In this document: one piece after another, positions 1-15,000 of the stretch
How positions within the stretch are numbered: position 1 is the stretch's first letter
How the letters are laid out: each line of letters starts with the position of its first letter
NCBI GenBank assembly: GCA_964437615.1
Contig: CAYTHL010000003.1
Location: 1 to 50,662, forward strand
Length of the DNA: 50,662 bases
Direction of reading: 5' to 3'
Origin: RGIG4790 sp964437615
GTDB lineage: Bacteria > Bacillota > Clostridia > Christensenellales > UBA1242
Translations under genes and position numbers: made by a program
The notes under the pieces: model-generated
Database searches by the model: none
The model's input: the letters and a program-made list of their open reading frames with translations, nothing else
Told to the model about the DNA's origin: nothing

Positions 1-3000
1 TACAGTGCCACTTGGCGTGCTATTGCTGCTTGGATTGTTGCCATTGTATACAATAACAAAGGTGTTTGCGGTGTAGTTAGCCAAAATTGTTATGTTTCCG
101 TAAACATTTGCGCCAATAGTTAGAGTGTTACCACTAATGCTTGGTAGTGTTTCGCCATGAGCCTCGGTGCTATTTGCATCCCAATCAATAGTCCATTTAT
201 CAAAAGTGTAGCCTGTTTTGGTTGGCTCAGTTAAAGTAATCTCTGTGCTACCTACGCTTGTTGTGTAGCTACCAGTGTTAGCACTCTCTACTTCCCCACC
301 AGCGTAATCGTAAGTAATATCGTAAGAGTTGCCAGTGTAAACAGCATATAATGTAATTGTGTCATTATCTGTTTTTGTCCAGTTGTATACAGTTGCGCCG
401 TCTGTGTACTTGGCTGCCACTGTTAAGCTTGCTGGCTTAGTTTCTGACCAACCGGCAAAACCATAACCGTTTACAACAAGTGCATTATCGTTAGCTGTAT
501 TAATTTTGTTTGCGGTAAGCAGAGTTCCTTCTGTGTCATAGATGTATGTGCTTGTGGTTATTGGGCTGGTGCCGTTATATGTGTAGTACTCAACAGTGTA
601 AGTGTTGGCATGGCCAGTTACAGATATATTATAGGTGCTGCCAGCAGTAAGAGCCTCTACTGTAAAGCTGCTGCTTGTGCCAGAAATTGTGCAATTATCG
701 CCATTTGCTGTAATTACGTCTAAGGTGTAGCCGTCTGCGCTAGTGATTGTTATGGTTACGCTTGCCCCATAAGCCACAGTGTAGCCAGCCGATGCGCTGC
801 CAGTTACCCCTGTGCCACTTAAGGCTATGCTTATCTTGTCCAAAATTGCTGCATTGTAAGAAATATTAACACTATATGTCAACCTCTGGAAGTATAGATA
901 AACAACAGTTTGTCCGCTGCCTTCTATTGTAAAGCTTGTTGCATCTTCTAGATTTGCTGCCGTTGTAGACAACTCTTTAGACCAGCCTATGTAGGTAAAG
1001 CCATCACGCGGCGTAACTAGTGTAGACACAGTTACCGCAGAATCAGTTGCGCCGTTGCTGCCAGTTGCTGCGCCACTTTTTGCGTAGTAGCCGTCCAATC
1101 CTTGAACTACATTTACATACTGGTATGGAGTATTTGCATAGCTCTTGGTCTCAAATGTAATTTCTAGTGGGCTTGTTGTGTATTTGTTAGTAAATACATA
1201 TTTGTATGTGTACACAAGTTTGTTTTCAGATATACCTATATTTTCAAATTCTGTTATAGGGCTGCCACCATTAAAGCTGATGCTTTGTAGTTGGTAACCG
1301 CTTTGAGTGGTTATAACTATGGTAACTTCCACACCATAAGGAACAGTGTAGTATACCGTTTGCGTGTTTGTCTGGCTATATGTAGATGCCATTGGAGTAA
1401 CCAGTTTTATGCCACCAAAAAGCCTTGTGGCACTGGTTGAAACGCCACTATTGGTGTTCTCTACAACCCCGGCGCCAGTAACAACTATGCTGTCTATGTA
1501 ACTACTATCATACTCAATTTCTACATTTATGGTAGTTCTTGTAAATAGCGCATAGATAGTTTGCCCGCTTAAACTAGATGTAATGGTTGTTTCGGTTATC
1601 TTTACAAAGTTACCGCTTGCGTCTAGAGTGTAAAGCCCGTCTACCATTACAAATCCGTCATAAGCCTCTGCAGTTATAATGTCTGCAATTGTCATGCCGT
1701 AGTAGTAGGTAGTTACGCTGCTAGAAATTGTGCCGCCAACGCCGTTTGAAACTTCTAGGTCATAAACACTAGAGGTTAATGTTGTTTTGCCAGCATTTTC
1801 GCCGCTTTGTGTGCGTCCAGCTAGGCTAATTGTGTATACATCTCGGTTAAATAGCGCGTAAACTGTTACTGCCTTTGCTGGCATGCTAGCTGTATATGTG
1901 CCGTCTGTATCGGATAGTTTGTTAGCCTCGGTAAATGTGGTGCTGCTGTAATAACCAACAAAGCTAAAGCTAGTATTTGCTTTTGCAGTTAGTGTATAGC
2001 TGTCGCCATACATAACATTGTTGCCGCTTAATGTGCTTGCAGAAATATCTACGCTGCCGCCAGCTGGGTCTGCAACATAGTTGCCACTGGTATTTTGAGT
2101 ATAAATGTTTACAGTTATTGCGCTAACAATTCTGTTGTAAGTAATGGTTACTTTTGCTTCGCCGTCGCCCGTTACGGTTGCGCTCTTAAAAGTTTCCTCG
2201 GTGGTAACTATCTGATAGCCAGTTAGGTCTATGACATCATTTTTAATTGCATTAAGAATTACATTAAGCGCCATAGTGTAAGTGATTGTGCTATCGGTAT
2301 TTGCCGTGTCGGTTAATGTTTTTTCTTCATAACTATTAGTTAGAGTTTGCAATTTTACTATAACTGTATATGTAGAGGCCTCTGTGCTCCATACAGCATA
2401 CAAGGTTTTAGTTAAGTTGGCTTCGTATACGCCGCCATTATCTGCTACTAAGCCTTTGTACCATTGGTTAATGGTGTCTGCAGATATGGTTATGCTTTCT
2501 GTATACTCACTTACTGTAGCGTCTGCTGTGGTAGCCCAGCCTGAGAATGCATATCCGTCTAGGTTGTATTTGCTGCCGTCAAGGGTTAAAGATTTGTCAT
2601 ATTCTGCGGTTACGTCATTTACAGTGCCGCTTATTGTGCCAGTTGTGTTTGTTGGTTTGTTGTCATCAAATTTTATAGTAAAGGTATTTGCAGACCACGA
2701 CGCGGTTGCAGTAATATCACCATAAGCATTTGCCGATATAGTTACAACATTATTGTTGTAGCTAAACCCAGTTTGGCTTTCAAATACAACTGTCCAGCCA
2801 GTAAAAGTGTGACCCTCATAAGTAGGTGTTACAAGAGTAACTTTTTGTGTTTCTTCTTTTACAGTGTAATTGCCGGCACTAATAGCGTCCCCGCCACTTA
2901 CATTGTAGGTAATGGTACATTGTTTGCCCTTGTATGCAGCATATAGCTTGACAGCTACAGTTACATCGGTGTAAATGTCTGTTATAGATTGTCCGTCTGC

Positions 3001-6000
3001 ATACTCTATGCTTGCCGCATCAACAATCTTGGTGGCGTTTGCCGATGTTGTCCAGCCAGCAAATTCAAACCCACCTATATTAATGCTGGAGCCGCCTTCT
3101 TCACTAGCTATAACACTAGCAGAAGTAAGTGGAGTTTCGGTGCCAACATAAATTGTTTGAGAATATAGTTTGGTATCGCCGTTATAAGAATAGTATTCTA
3201 CAACATAAGAATATTCAGAAATTATGTAAATAAGTGGTATTGTGCCGCTATTAGATAGAGTTTTTAATAACTCGTAATATTCTTCGGTTAGGGTTATTTT
3301 TGCAGAAGTGTAAATATTATCAGCGCCTGTAAAGGTAATTGAGGTGCCGCCTGTTACCACTTCGCTGCTAAGCGTGCCGCCTATATATAGCCCGCTTAGT
3401 GCGTAGCCAGTTTTAACTGCAATTTGAACAACTATTTCTTGACCATATCTTACGCTTGTAACGCTAGTTTTGCTTGTGTCGTCAGCAATATATATAACAA
3501 AACTATTTAGCCCAGCTCGGCTATTGTTGCTTGCAGTTTGAGAAAATCCGTATGTATACAAATTGTAGTATAAGTAAATTTTGGTAGAGCCGTCTGCCGC
3601 AACAGTAAATTGAGTAGTGCTGCTTAGGCTTGCTGCAGTTGCGTCTGTTGCCCAGCGGTAGTAGCTATAGTAAGACTGCAGCCCGGTGCTAGAAAACGTG
3701 CTAATTGTAACACTGCTGCCCGATGTAGCCTGATAGGTGTTGCCAAACACTGCATCATCGCCATAGCTGCCGTCAGGGTTTTGGTAAACATAGTAAACAT
3801 TGTAGTCTACCTCGGCTTCGGCTAGGGTTAAGGCAATTGTTAAATAGGTATAGGTAAGGTTTTCTGCGCTGGTATAGCTGTAGCTATATTTAAATTTGTT
3901 TCCGCTATTGCCTTCCTCGGTAGTAGTAAGTGGTATTGTATTGCCATTTTCTTTTGCCACAGAAATTGTATAGCCGCTTATTGTGGTTATTTTTAGTGTA
4001 TATTGCTCGCCATAATACAAGTTGTATTTTGTAGTAGTAGTATATGTTGTGTCTTTTATTGTAACGCTGCTTAGTTTATCAGTATTTGTTATGTTTACAG
4101 TAAAATAGTTGCGAGAGAATACTACATAAATGGTTACATCTGCAGTTATAGTTTCTGTGCTAAGCTCATTGCCTAATGTATAGCCCTTTTCTCCGTTGCT
4201 TAGTGATGTGTAGTAGCCAACTAGGCTAAAGCCTGTCTTTTTGGTAGCAGACAATAAGTCAGATATAGTTAAGCCATAGTAGTAGCTGCCCGCGCCCGTT
4301 ACTGTGCCAGCAGCTTTTTCTGTGTCCTTACTGTAAACGCCGTCTTTTGCATTGTCTACCGTCTGATAGTACTGCTCTACTGTTATTGTATATTTGTTTC
4401 TTCTAAACTTAGTAGTAATTGTAATATTGCTGCTTAAAATATCATTGTCGCCAATGGCATCGCCAACTACGCCGTCTGTGGTGTAGTAATACCCCTCTAG
4501 GGTAAATTCGGCTTTTTGGCTGTCTGTTTGGCTATAGCTTAGCAGACCAAGCACATTTACGCCATAGCGCAAGTCTTCGCTTAGTGTAAAGGTTGCAGAA
4601 CTAAAGCTTAATGTACCCTCTTGTGCGGTAGCAGAGGTATAGGTGCCGTCAGTGCCTTGTTCTTGCACTGCCAAACTTACAGTGTAAGATTTTCTTTTAT
4701 AGTTTAATGTAACTTTTGTAGTGCCGTCGGCAGCAATAACAACTGCACCAATTGCACTATCTGTTAAATCTAGATTAAAGTATGTGGCTAAGTCTAGGTT
4801 GCCATATGTTTCGGTGTTAAATGCATTTTCGGCGGCAGCTTTTACAGTATCTGCAACTAAGTTGTCGCCTGTTGTGCCTTCTAGTGTTATGGTTTGGGTA
4901 GCAGTAGTGTTTTCTAACATTTCTACATTAACCACTACACTATATCGTGTGTTTGTATTTGGGTTAAAGTATGCATAAAGAGTGATGCTGCCGCTAGTTG
5001 TTTTGCCATACAAGGTGTTTACTTGCGTTTCTGTTAGGCTGCCATTATCTGTGCTGTTTACAAATAGTTCTGTAGATTCTGCAGATAGTGTCCAGCCGTT
5101 AAAGTAGTAGCCTGTTTTGCTTGGGTTTTGGGCCAATTTGCCATCTTCTGTACTATATAGGCTGCCTGCTTGCCCATAGGTTAGGCTAGCAGAGTACGTT
5201 GTGTCGTCTACATTTAGTGTAATATTAAATTTGTCGCCAGACCAAACGGCATAAACTGTAGGGGTGCCGTTTTTAGCCCCATTGTTGTAGTATTGCGCGT
5301 AAAGGTCTGCTAGGCTAATTTCTGCCCCGTCTTGTGTAGCCCAACCGCCAAAGGTGTAGCCATAGCGTGATATGTTATCACTTGTTGGCAAACTAACTGA
5401 GGTTTGTGTATATGTTACCTTTACGGTTGTAGAAATACCTTCTGCCCAAGTTCCGCCATTAGAATCTAGGCTAACTTCATATTCGTCTTCTTTCCACATT
5501 GCAGTAAATGTTAATCCATTATAGCCATAATCGGTATAATCCCCATAATAGCTACAAATATCGCTTGCCGATATTGTATCTCCTGCATGGAATTTTTTAT
5601 CTGCATCTATATTCAGTTTCCAGTAATCAAAGGTGTAACCGAAAGTTTTTTCTACATTTTCTATGCCTTTTATAATTAAAGCTGTATTATACTTAGCGTC
5701 GCTTTCGGTTGGTGCCACTAAGGATACCTGTTTTTTTGTTGTATCATCATAGTAGGTGTAGCTTCCGCCAAGAGAATAAGATACATTAATTGAAATTGGC
5801 TCGGCACTAATAGAAAATTCGTTATTAAGCCCAATTGTATATTTTTGAATAGTTGCACTGCCGCCAGGAAGAAGTGTCCAGCCGTCGTTAGTTAGGTTTA
5901 TAAATTGGTAGCCAGTTTTTGTAGTGGCTGTTAAACTAACAATTGTGCCGTAATCAAACCATGCAATGTAAATTCCACCATCAGTGCTATCCCAACTAAT

Positions 6001-9000
6001 TTCACTATATTCTGTATCGCTTTCATATTTAACGCCAGATATTTCTATACGAGATGGGTCGGTAGTTACTTGTAGTTTATACTGATTAATGCTATATTTA
6101 GCAGTTAAGGCTAAATTTTCTGCCTCAGAATATGGGGTAATTAACTCGCTGCTATCTGCACTAATTTTTACTGTTTCTCCACTATAAAGGCCTAGAGGTG
6201 TATAACCCTCTTTTGTTATAGTAATATTTGTTACTTCATAAACGCTTACACCATCACCTTTGTAGGCAGGGCTAGTTTGTGCGTAATACAAGTTAGATGT
6301 TCCGTATAGCACATAAATTGCGCCAGTCTGCTCAGCTTGTCCTACAACAAAGGTGCCGCCTTCATAGGTAAATTCTACCTCGCCGCCGTCTGCCTCTATC
6401 GATACTAGGTAGTAATTAGCAGCCCAAACTGCATACAAATTCTTTGTGCCGTTCTTGCCAACGCCAGTTTCGCCATACCAAGTGTTTACAGTGGCAGAAG
6501 AAATCTTGGCGTTTAGAGTATAATCAGCAGTCTCTTTGCCCGCATCTGTTGCCCAGCCAGTTAGGGTGTAGCCCGAATTTTCAAAGGCTGTGGTTTTAAT
6601 ATTGTATTCTGTATCGTAAGTAGCCACATCTTCTTCTGTGCTGCTGCCAAAGTTGTATACTACCTTAAAGGTATCCTTTTGCCATGCTAGATATACAGTT
6701 GTTGCCGAGGTAATAAGCTGGTCTTCGGCTAATTCTATTAGCTCGTCACTGCTATTTTTAACAAAGTATGTGTCTGCTAGCAAATTGTAGCCCGTTTTAG
6801 TGGCGGCAAAGGTTGTACCCGCCAATAAATTATATAGTTTTGCACCATAAACGCCCGTAATGGTGGAAGTGTCTGCGCTGTCAAATTTTCCGCCATTTGC
6901 GTCTACTGTTATATTGTAGGAATTTCGCACTAGGTAAACATTAATTACAACAGGTTCTTCGTCGTGCTCTTTGGTGCAAAAGAAATCAGTTTCTTTTAAA
7001 TTATCTTTTGTTTTTAAATCGCCAGTTTTGTACTCGCTAATAGCATAAATTGTGTAGTTAGACAGAATGTCTTCGCTTATTTCTTTCTCAACAAAATTTA
7101 ATAGGTCTAAGTAATGAATATTGCTATCACTAGTGTAACTGCTATTATCGCTAACCGACAGGGTTAATGAAGAATAACTATCTTTGCTTGTAGCATCTTT
7201 TGCGCTATATTCATCTTGGCTAATGTCTTGACCATATAAATCTAGTTGTATTGTTATGGTTTGAGCTTTCCAAGTCATACACAAAGAGAGATTGTCGCCA
7301 TAAGTGGTGTATGTATTATATAAAGTTCGGCTATCTGAGCTGCTCCAACCAGTTGCACCAAAAGTGCCACCCTTAATAGATGTACTAATATAAAGTTGCC
7401 ACCCGTTTGCCGTATAGCCACCCTTTGTTGGTGTAGGAATTGTTACAAAATAAGGGCTTGTAGCTAGGTCTACATAATATGTTAAGGTGCCAAGGTTCTC
7501 TGCAAAGGTAATATCCCTATATAGTGTTACTGTATATGTTTTGGCTTGCCAAATTGTGTAAAGGGTAAGCGTTTTACCCTCCCCCACACTAGTATAAAGA
7601 GCATAAACATCATCTGCGCTAAGCTGGGTGCCGGTTATATATTTAATATCTAGCGCATTACTACTAAATCTAGTGTCTTCTGTTATGCCAGTTGTTTCTA
7701 ATCCGCCTACTAGTGTAGACCAGCCTGCAAAGGTGTAGCCGTCTAGCGTCCATTTTGGGTCTGCAAAGGTATAGGTTGTGCCAACTGTTAAGGTTTCAGT
7801 TTGTGCACTGGCAGCCTCGTTATTTTCTGCCAATACATTTATGCTTTCTGGCACACTAAATTCAACTGGGAAATATTCGCCAGAGTTGGATATTTCTAAT
7901 AATCCGTAAACAGTTGTGTTTGGAGTTAGTGCAATATAAATATTTTTGCCGGCTATTGTTAGCTCAACACTTATCTCCGATTGCGCTGTAAAGCTAGAAG
8001 ATACATAGGCGCTGTTATTTTCAGTAAATGTTGTTTCTGTTAAATTTATTGTTATTTTGGTTACTTTGTAGCCGTCTTGAACAGTACTATAAACAACTAC
8101 GCAAGAGCCATATTGCACCTTGCCCTCGGCTATATAACCAACGCCAGAAGATATAGTTTCGTCCAAAACTGTGCTTGCTTGTGTGTTATATAATTTTAGT
8201 TCATTATTGCTAGATGCCTGCGCGCTATCTTGAGAGGCTGCTATACTATATGCCACCATTTTTCTGGTGTAATATAGATAGATTTTTGTGCCACTGCCAG
8301 CAGCAACAACAAAGCTATCCGTGCCAAACGAACCGCTTAGGGCAGTTACAAGGTTTATTCCGTCTAGGCTGTATGCATAAATTTCAAAGCCCTCGGTAAG
8401 ATGTCCGCCGCCAATAATATCATTAATAGTTATTTCTGCATCGGTGTAGCTAGTTATAGCATCAGTGGTTTCTGTGTATGTATTAGTGTTGGTTGCCTCG
8501 TTGGTGCCAAGCTTTTGGTTTTCTACATAAACTGTATATGTAGCCGCGTCTGGCGTTGCAGAAATGGTCAATTTTCCGTCAGCAAGATAGGTATAGCTTA
8601 CACTAACACTAGCATTAGTAATTGTAAGTGCGTAATCAGTTTCTGCAATAGTTATTTTTGCGCCTGATATACTGTAGCCGTCAGACAATGTAAAGGTAAA
8701 GGTACCGGTTGCGCCATAATAAACTTTGTATATGCCGTCCCCGCTAGATATAATGCCGTTTGCATTAGTTAGGGTTAGGTTGTTTACACCCTTGCTGATT
8801 TCTATTGTTAATGTATTGCTCTTTAAGGTATATCTTACATAAACTACTTGGTTTTCTGCTAGGTCTGCTAGTGTAACAATGTAGGTGCCGTCTGTTAAAG
8901 TATAATTTAAACTAGAATTTTCGGCAAAATCTGGGCTTGTAAAGAAGCCGTCAAAAGTGTAGCCAACTTCATCTTTGGCTGTTATAGTTGCCGTTGTTTC

Positions 9001-12000
9001 ATACAAATATGTGCCAGTGCCAGTTAGCGTGCCAAAATTTTCGGTAGCGGCAGAATACTCATCTGCCTCGGCATCGGCAAAGGTTTGATAGTATCCGTTT
9101 ACCTGTACGCTAATTTCTATGCGGCTAAATACCACATAAAGTGTTGCAGCGCTTATAACAGTGTATGGGCTAGTAATTTGGTCGCCAAATTTTTCGCTAG
9201 TGTAGTTTGCATACCAAACAGCAGTTTTATAGCCTGTTTTATCTGCTGCGCTAAGCTCAATTTGTGCACCATATTGGTAATCTCTATCAAAAGTTGTGCC
9301 TACTACTGTGCTAGCATCGGCTGTATCTGCAACAAAATTGCCCTCTGTGTTTTGAAGATAAACTACTACGCTTATCTTGTATTCTATGCGGTTATAATAC
9401 ACATAAACAACAGTTGTGCCGTCGCCGCTTAAAGTTGTAGGTGTAAAATTAGTTGCATCTAAACTAAATCCGGTTATTGTTGGCAATGCTTTGCCTGCCT
9501 CGGTTAGTTTTGTTTGCAAATAGGTGTAATCTATTGTTGTGTCTGTGGTGCCAGTTAGAGTTATGTTGTACTGCTCGTCTATTGTATAGGTTTCTTGCCC
9601 AAGGTCTTGCAGTTTAATAGAAACGGTAAAGTTTATATTAGTTTTTGCAATATAGGTTATTTTTGCACTAGTTGTTTCTGTTTGATAATCTGCCCAATTA
9701 TCTTTAAGGTAGACATAAAGTTCATTACTACTATTTACATCTACAATTTGAGTTGAAGTTTCTCCGCTTATTTTGTTAATGCCAGTAACTTTATAGCCAA
9801 CTTTGCTTGCAGAAATTGACGATATTTCATAATAAACATCGCCGGCGTTGTAGAATAGCTTATTTGTATTAAATTGAGCATAAAGTGTTATATTGTTGTC
9901 AGTTACTGTCTGCGTGCCACTATTGTATTTAACAGTTATTGTTCCGCCATTGCCGTCAATAGATAGCGCATAGTATCTAGCCTCTGTGGCAACGACTATT
10001 TTGTTGCCGCCTGCCGCAATTTCTACTGTGCCGGTATAGGTGGTGGTTTGGCTGCCAATAGTGTCTACCGCGCCGGTTACAGCTGTAATTCTGTAGCCGT
10101 CTGTAGCTACTATAGAAAGGCTTACGCTTTCACCATATGTTGCGCTAAAGGTATAAGTGCCGTTATTTGCAGTGCCTGCTACACCATTTGCGCTAACGCT
10201 TGCAATATTAGCCCCGCTAACATCAACCGTTAAGGTGTATGATGCAGCCTCAGAGTTGATTGTAATATTATTTGCAGTTTCCCCAGCTTTTATAGTATAT
10301 GTAAAAGTAGCTGTTTGTTTATAATTTTGGGTTTCTGCCTCAAATGTTTGTTCTGTGCCATTAACCAAAATTTTGCTAAATACAAAGCCGGTATTTGTTG
10401 TTGCAACAATTGTTACTGAAGTTTTGTAAGGTATGCTAAAGGTATAAATATTGCCGCTATCAATATTTGTATAAGATGTTTCTCCTGCAGCAACAGTAAC
10501 GCTAGCAATGTTGCTATCTGCAGTAATTACAAGGTTGTAATTGTTCTTTGTGTACTGAGCATAGACGGTAACTGTACTTTCGGCATAATATGTCCACTTT
10601 GCATCTCCGTCTGTGTAGTTAGAAAGGCCATTAACAGCGTTATTTATTAAGGCTCCGTTTTCATCAAACAAGAATGACTTGCCCTCTTTGTCTATAGAGT
10701 AGCCTAAAAATTTATAACCAGTTAGTGTGCTTATATAGTTGCCAGTAAGAGTTTCGCCAAATACAATATCTTTGCTATCTTTGGTCTGCTCTGCATCGTT
10801 TTCGTCTGTTGGCAGATTTTTGTTGAAATATATAGTGTATGTGTTTGGAGAGTACACAGCCCAAAGAGAGATTTTTAGTGAGCCTGTGTATGCCCCGCCG
10901 CCCAAAGCTGTTGTGTACAAATTGTTAATTACACTAGCTTTAAGCTCCACGCTTTGGTTTTTGTATTCTAAGTTTTCGTCTGCAACTGCAGATTCTTTGC
11001 TCTGAGACCAGCCTGTAAAGGTGTATCCATTTTTACTAGGGATAGCCACAAACTGCCCATCAGTGTCGTAATAGTAGGTGCTCTCTGTTGGGTTTTGCCC
11101 GTCATCAAAAGCGCCACCATTAGCATAGTAGCTTATAGTTATGCTATTTTTCTGCCATACAGCATACAAGTTTTTGGTAAGGCTTGTGTATTCTGCACCT
11201 CCAAGCAAAGTAGAGTACCAAGTGTTTACGCTAGTTGCGTCAACTGTTTGGCCAAGCACAGTTACGTCCGCGATAGAAATAACTGCGCTGGTAATAGTTT
11301 CTGCCCAGCCTACAAAAGAGTATCCATACAAGGTGTACTTACTAGTTGTTAGATTAAATGCCACATTGTAAGTTGCGGTGTCATTTGATATAGTTTCTTC
11401 TGTGGTGCTAGAAGTGTCGGTTGGCACATTTGCATTGTAAACTACTGTTATGGTGTTGGCTTTAAATGCTGCATAGTATGTTATTGTGCCATTATTAGTG
11501 CTGATTAGGTTAATAAGTTGGTCGCCGGCCTGTATAGATGCCGTTGTTGCATTGGCTGTAGCCGACCACCCAGCAAAGGTATAGCCATACAGCGTGTAAA
11601 TATCAGGGTAACTTGCAGCAACATCATAGGTATAGCCCATGCTGTAACCGATAACATTATTGTTGACATCATAAACTGCTGTCATGCCAGAAACAGCACT
11701 TTCTATTACCCCACAATTGCCTAGTTCGCCGCTTGGCTTACTCATTAAATATTCTACTGTATAGGTATTTTGTTTCCATACAGCGTAAAGTGTTATGGCT
11801 AGGTTGGTGTCAGCCGCGTTATAAAGAGCGTCTATATTTGTAGCCGTCATTGTTGCGCTATAGTTAAAGTCGGCAGTAGTTGCTTCTCTAGAAATTGCCC
11901 AGCCTGTTAAGGTGTAGCCAGTTTTGGTAAATATAATGCCATAGAACTCGCTTTCGCTGTTGCCACTTTCTATGTATGTAACATTTTGAGTTTGGCTTGC

Positions 12001-15000
12001 GCCGTTGCCGCCATTATTGTTATAAGTAATTTCAATGGTTTGAGCTTGCCACTGCGCCGTAATCTGGGCTGTTCCGCCGTTTTCGGCTGTTAAATTGGTA
12101 ACCGAGTAATTGCTTAAAACTTCTTTGTCGGCATCTGTTGTGCCAGCAAAATTAACACTGCTACCAAAGCCAACCAAAGTATGCCCTTTGCGCTCTACTT
12201 TGCTAATTAATTTATCTAAGGTGTAAGTTTGGTCGTAAGTTAAGGTAAATTGTAAGCTTGTGCCGCTTGTTGTGCTGCCCACAATTAGCGCGCTATCAGC
12301 TGCCGTTAATGTAGCATTTTCACTGCCAGAAGATATGGTTAAAGTGTATGTATTTGCTGTAAAGTTTGCAGTTAATTCTACTACTCTGCCGTCAATTACG
12401 GTAGTATTTGTAGAGTAATTACTAAACAAGTTGTTAATTTGGGTTTTGTTTATAGTAATTGCATTGCTTTCTACATTTAAGGTAATTTTTGTTTCGCCAA
12501 TTTTAGTGGTGTAGCCAGTTAGTGTATAACCTGTTTTTGTTACAAGTGTTAAGGTTGCAGTCTCTTGATTGTATTGTAATTTATCTGTACCAAGGACATC
12601 TTCTCCGCCCATATACTGCATGGTAAACGACTGCACGGCAGTTGCAATATTAATTCCGCCGTCAGCTAGGTACTCATATTTAATTGTGGTAGCAATAGTT
12701 GTTTCGTCTTCTTCGCCAGATAATTTTAGTGTGTAGCCAGTAATTTTGTAGCCTTCGGCAGCCTCTGCGTTTACTGTAACAGTAGCACCGTAATACACTT
12801 TGTAGGTGCCGTCATCATTTTTAGTTACGCCAACAATATTCTCTTGCGTGTTTGTGGTAAGGCTAGCCTCGCCGTTAGATATATTGACGCTTACAGTGTT
12901 GTATTTTCTTGCATAAACAAGGGTTAGCACTAGGTTACTTGTGATATTTGTGCCGCCACTTGTGTAAAAATTATCGCCAACATAGTATCCATAGAACTCA
13001 AAACCAGTAATATTGCCGCCAAGCGCTGCTATTGTGCTCCAAGACAATTCGGTATCTATCTCACCAGTACCTGTGCCGTTTTGTATATAGTATTCTGTTT
13101 CCTCTGCGCCAGTTAAATCTTGCAACTTAACATTGTAGGTGTAGGTAACATTTCCGCTCTCAAAGTTGGTGTAAAGAACAACCGTGCCATTGTTTGTTGC
13201 AGTTAAATTGGTTATGGTTTGGCTAGCAACAATTTTGTCATATGCTGTTCCCTCTTGTGGTATCCAATAAGTAAAGGTGTAGCCAGCAAGTGTGTAGCCG
13301 TAGCTGCCGCTAGTTAGGTCTACCAAGGTTATAGCAACATCATAGGTGCAACCAATATAGTAGTAGTCGCCATAGGTTTGGTCTGTTGCCTTTGTTGCAA
13401 CAATATCTTTGTTGTTTGCATCTTTAGCAACCACCAAGCTGCTATCCGTTGGCCATTTTAAAACAATCGTGCTGCTTGCGCCATCTGCCTTGCCTACAAA
13501 GAGTATTGTATAGGTGTTTGCAGTGTAGTTGGCAACTAGGGTTATAGACTTACCTTGTGTGTAATTTTCTGCGTTTTCTTCTCCAAATAATTGTGCATAC
13601 AAAGCATTTACAGTGGTTTTTCCGCCTGCTGTAATTAAATTATCTTGGCTTGAAGCCTCGGTGTCTATGCTAAAACCAGCAAAGGTGTAGCCCGTTTTTG
13701 TATAGCCTGTAGCAAGGCTAAACAAATCGTCGTTGTAGGTTGCAGTAACTGTTTGGCTAGTGCCCGTACCAGAACCTGGGGCAAAAATAACATCAAAGGT
13801 ATTTGCCGTGTAAGAAGCTTTTAAAGTAATGGTTTTTTGTTCGTAATTATCTTCTCCAAATACTAAATAGTACAGACCATTTACCGAATTTGCTGTGGTT
13901 TTATCGCCGGCAGATAGTGTTGTGCCAGCTGCGTAATTGTAGGTAGTTTCGCCCTTTGTGTAAACCCAATTGGTTAGGGTGTAGCCGTATTTATGGAATG
14001 TTTCTGCGCCTTGCAAAACAAAGCTATTGTCGTAAGTTAAGGTAGTATTAAACTGCGCATCAACCGTTCCCTCTTCGGTTGCATATTGTACTTGTATAGT
14101 GTTTTGTTGCCAAACTGCATAAAGGGTGCGGTTTGTAACAATTGCGCCGCTAACTGTAAATAGCGCATTTGTTTGGTCTACAGTTAGGCTAATTTTGCTA
14201 TCATTAATAGCATATTCGGCAGATGCTGCATCGATTGTTGTTGCCCAACCCATAAAGGTGTAGCCGTATCTTGCACCAATTAGGCTAACATCTAGTGTGC
14301 TAGTTGCATTGTAGGTAATATAGCCATTTGCAGGGTCTGCAACTGCCCCGTTTGAGTTGCTATTATAATATATAGTAAGGTCTTTTGGCAAAGCTTTGGC
14401 AACAATGGTTACCTCGCTTGTAATGGTTAGGTTGGTTGGGTTGTTGCTGCTAAATTCAGTGGTTTCCCCACTATAATACCAGCCAACAAAACGGTACCCT
14501 TCTGCAATTGTGGCCGAAAGATTTACAATTGCCTCGTATTTTACATAATATACATTTTGGTCTTCTTCGTTCGAGTTGTCTTTTACATAGCCTTGCTCGG
14601 TGCCAGTTAAAACTGCACTGGTTATGCCGGCATTTTGACTATCTATATTTACTGTTACTTTAATATAGTCGCGCGCGTAGTAAACGGTAATTTCTAAACT
14701 TCCATCTGCCGCTATTTCTAAAGAATTGTTTTCTAGATTTGTGCTATAACTGCTAAATACAAAACCTTGCAAGCTAAAGTTTGCATTTTTTAGCAATTTT
14801 GCTATACTTCCACTTTCTTCTTCTATATCTTGCTTTAAAGCGTCTTGAGAATCATAGGCAGCAGACGCTGTTGTGCCTTGAAAACTTAAAGTTAGGCTAT
14901 CGCTAGCATAAGTGCCGTCTAAGTTTTCACGAATAATTGTAACTTTATAATCTGTTGTGTCGTTAGCTTTCCAAACGGCAGTAAATTTAAAGTATTTTTC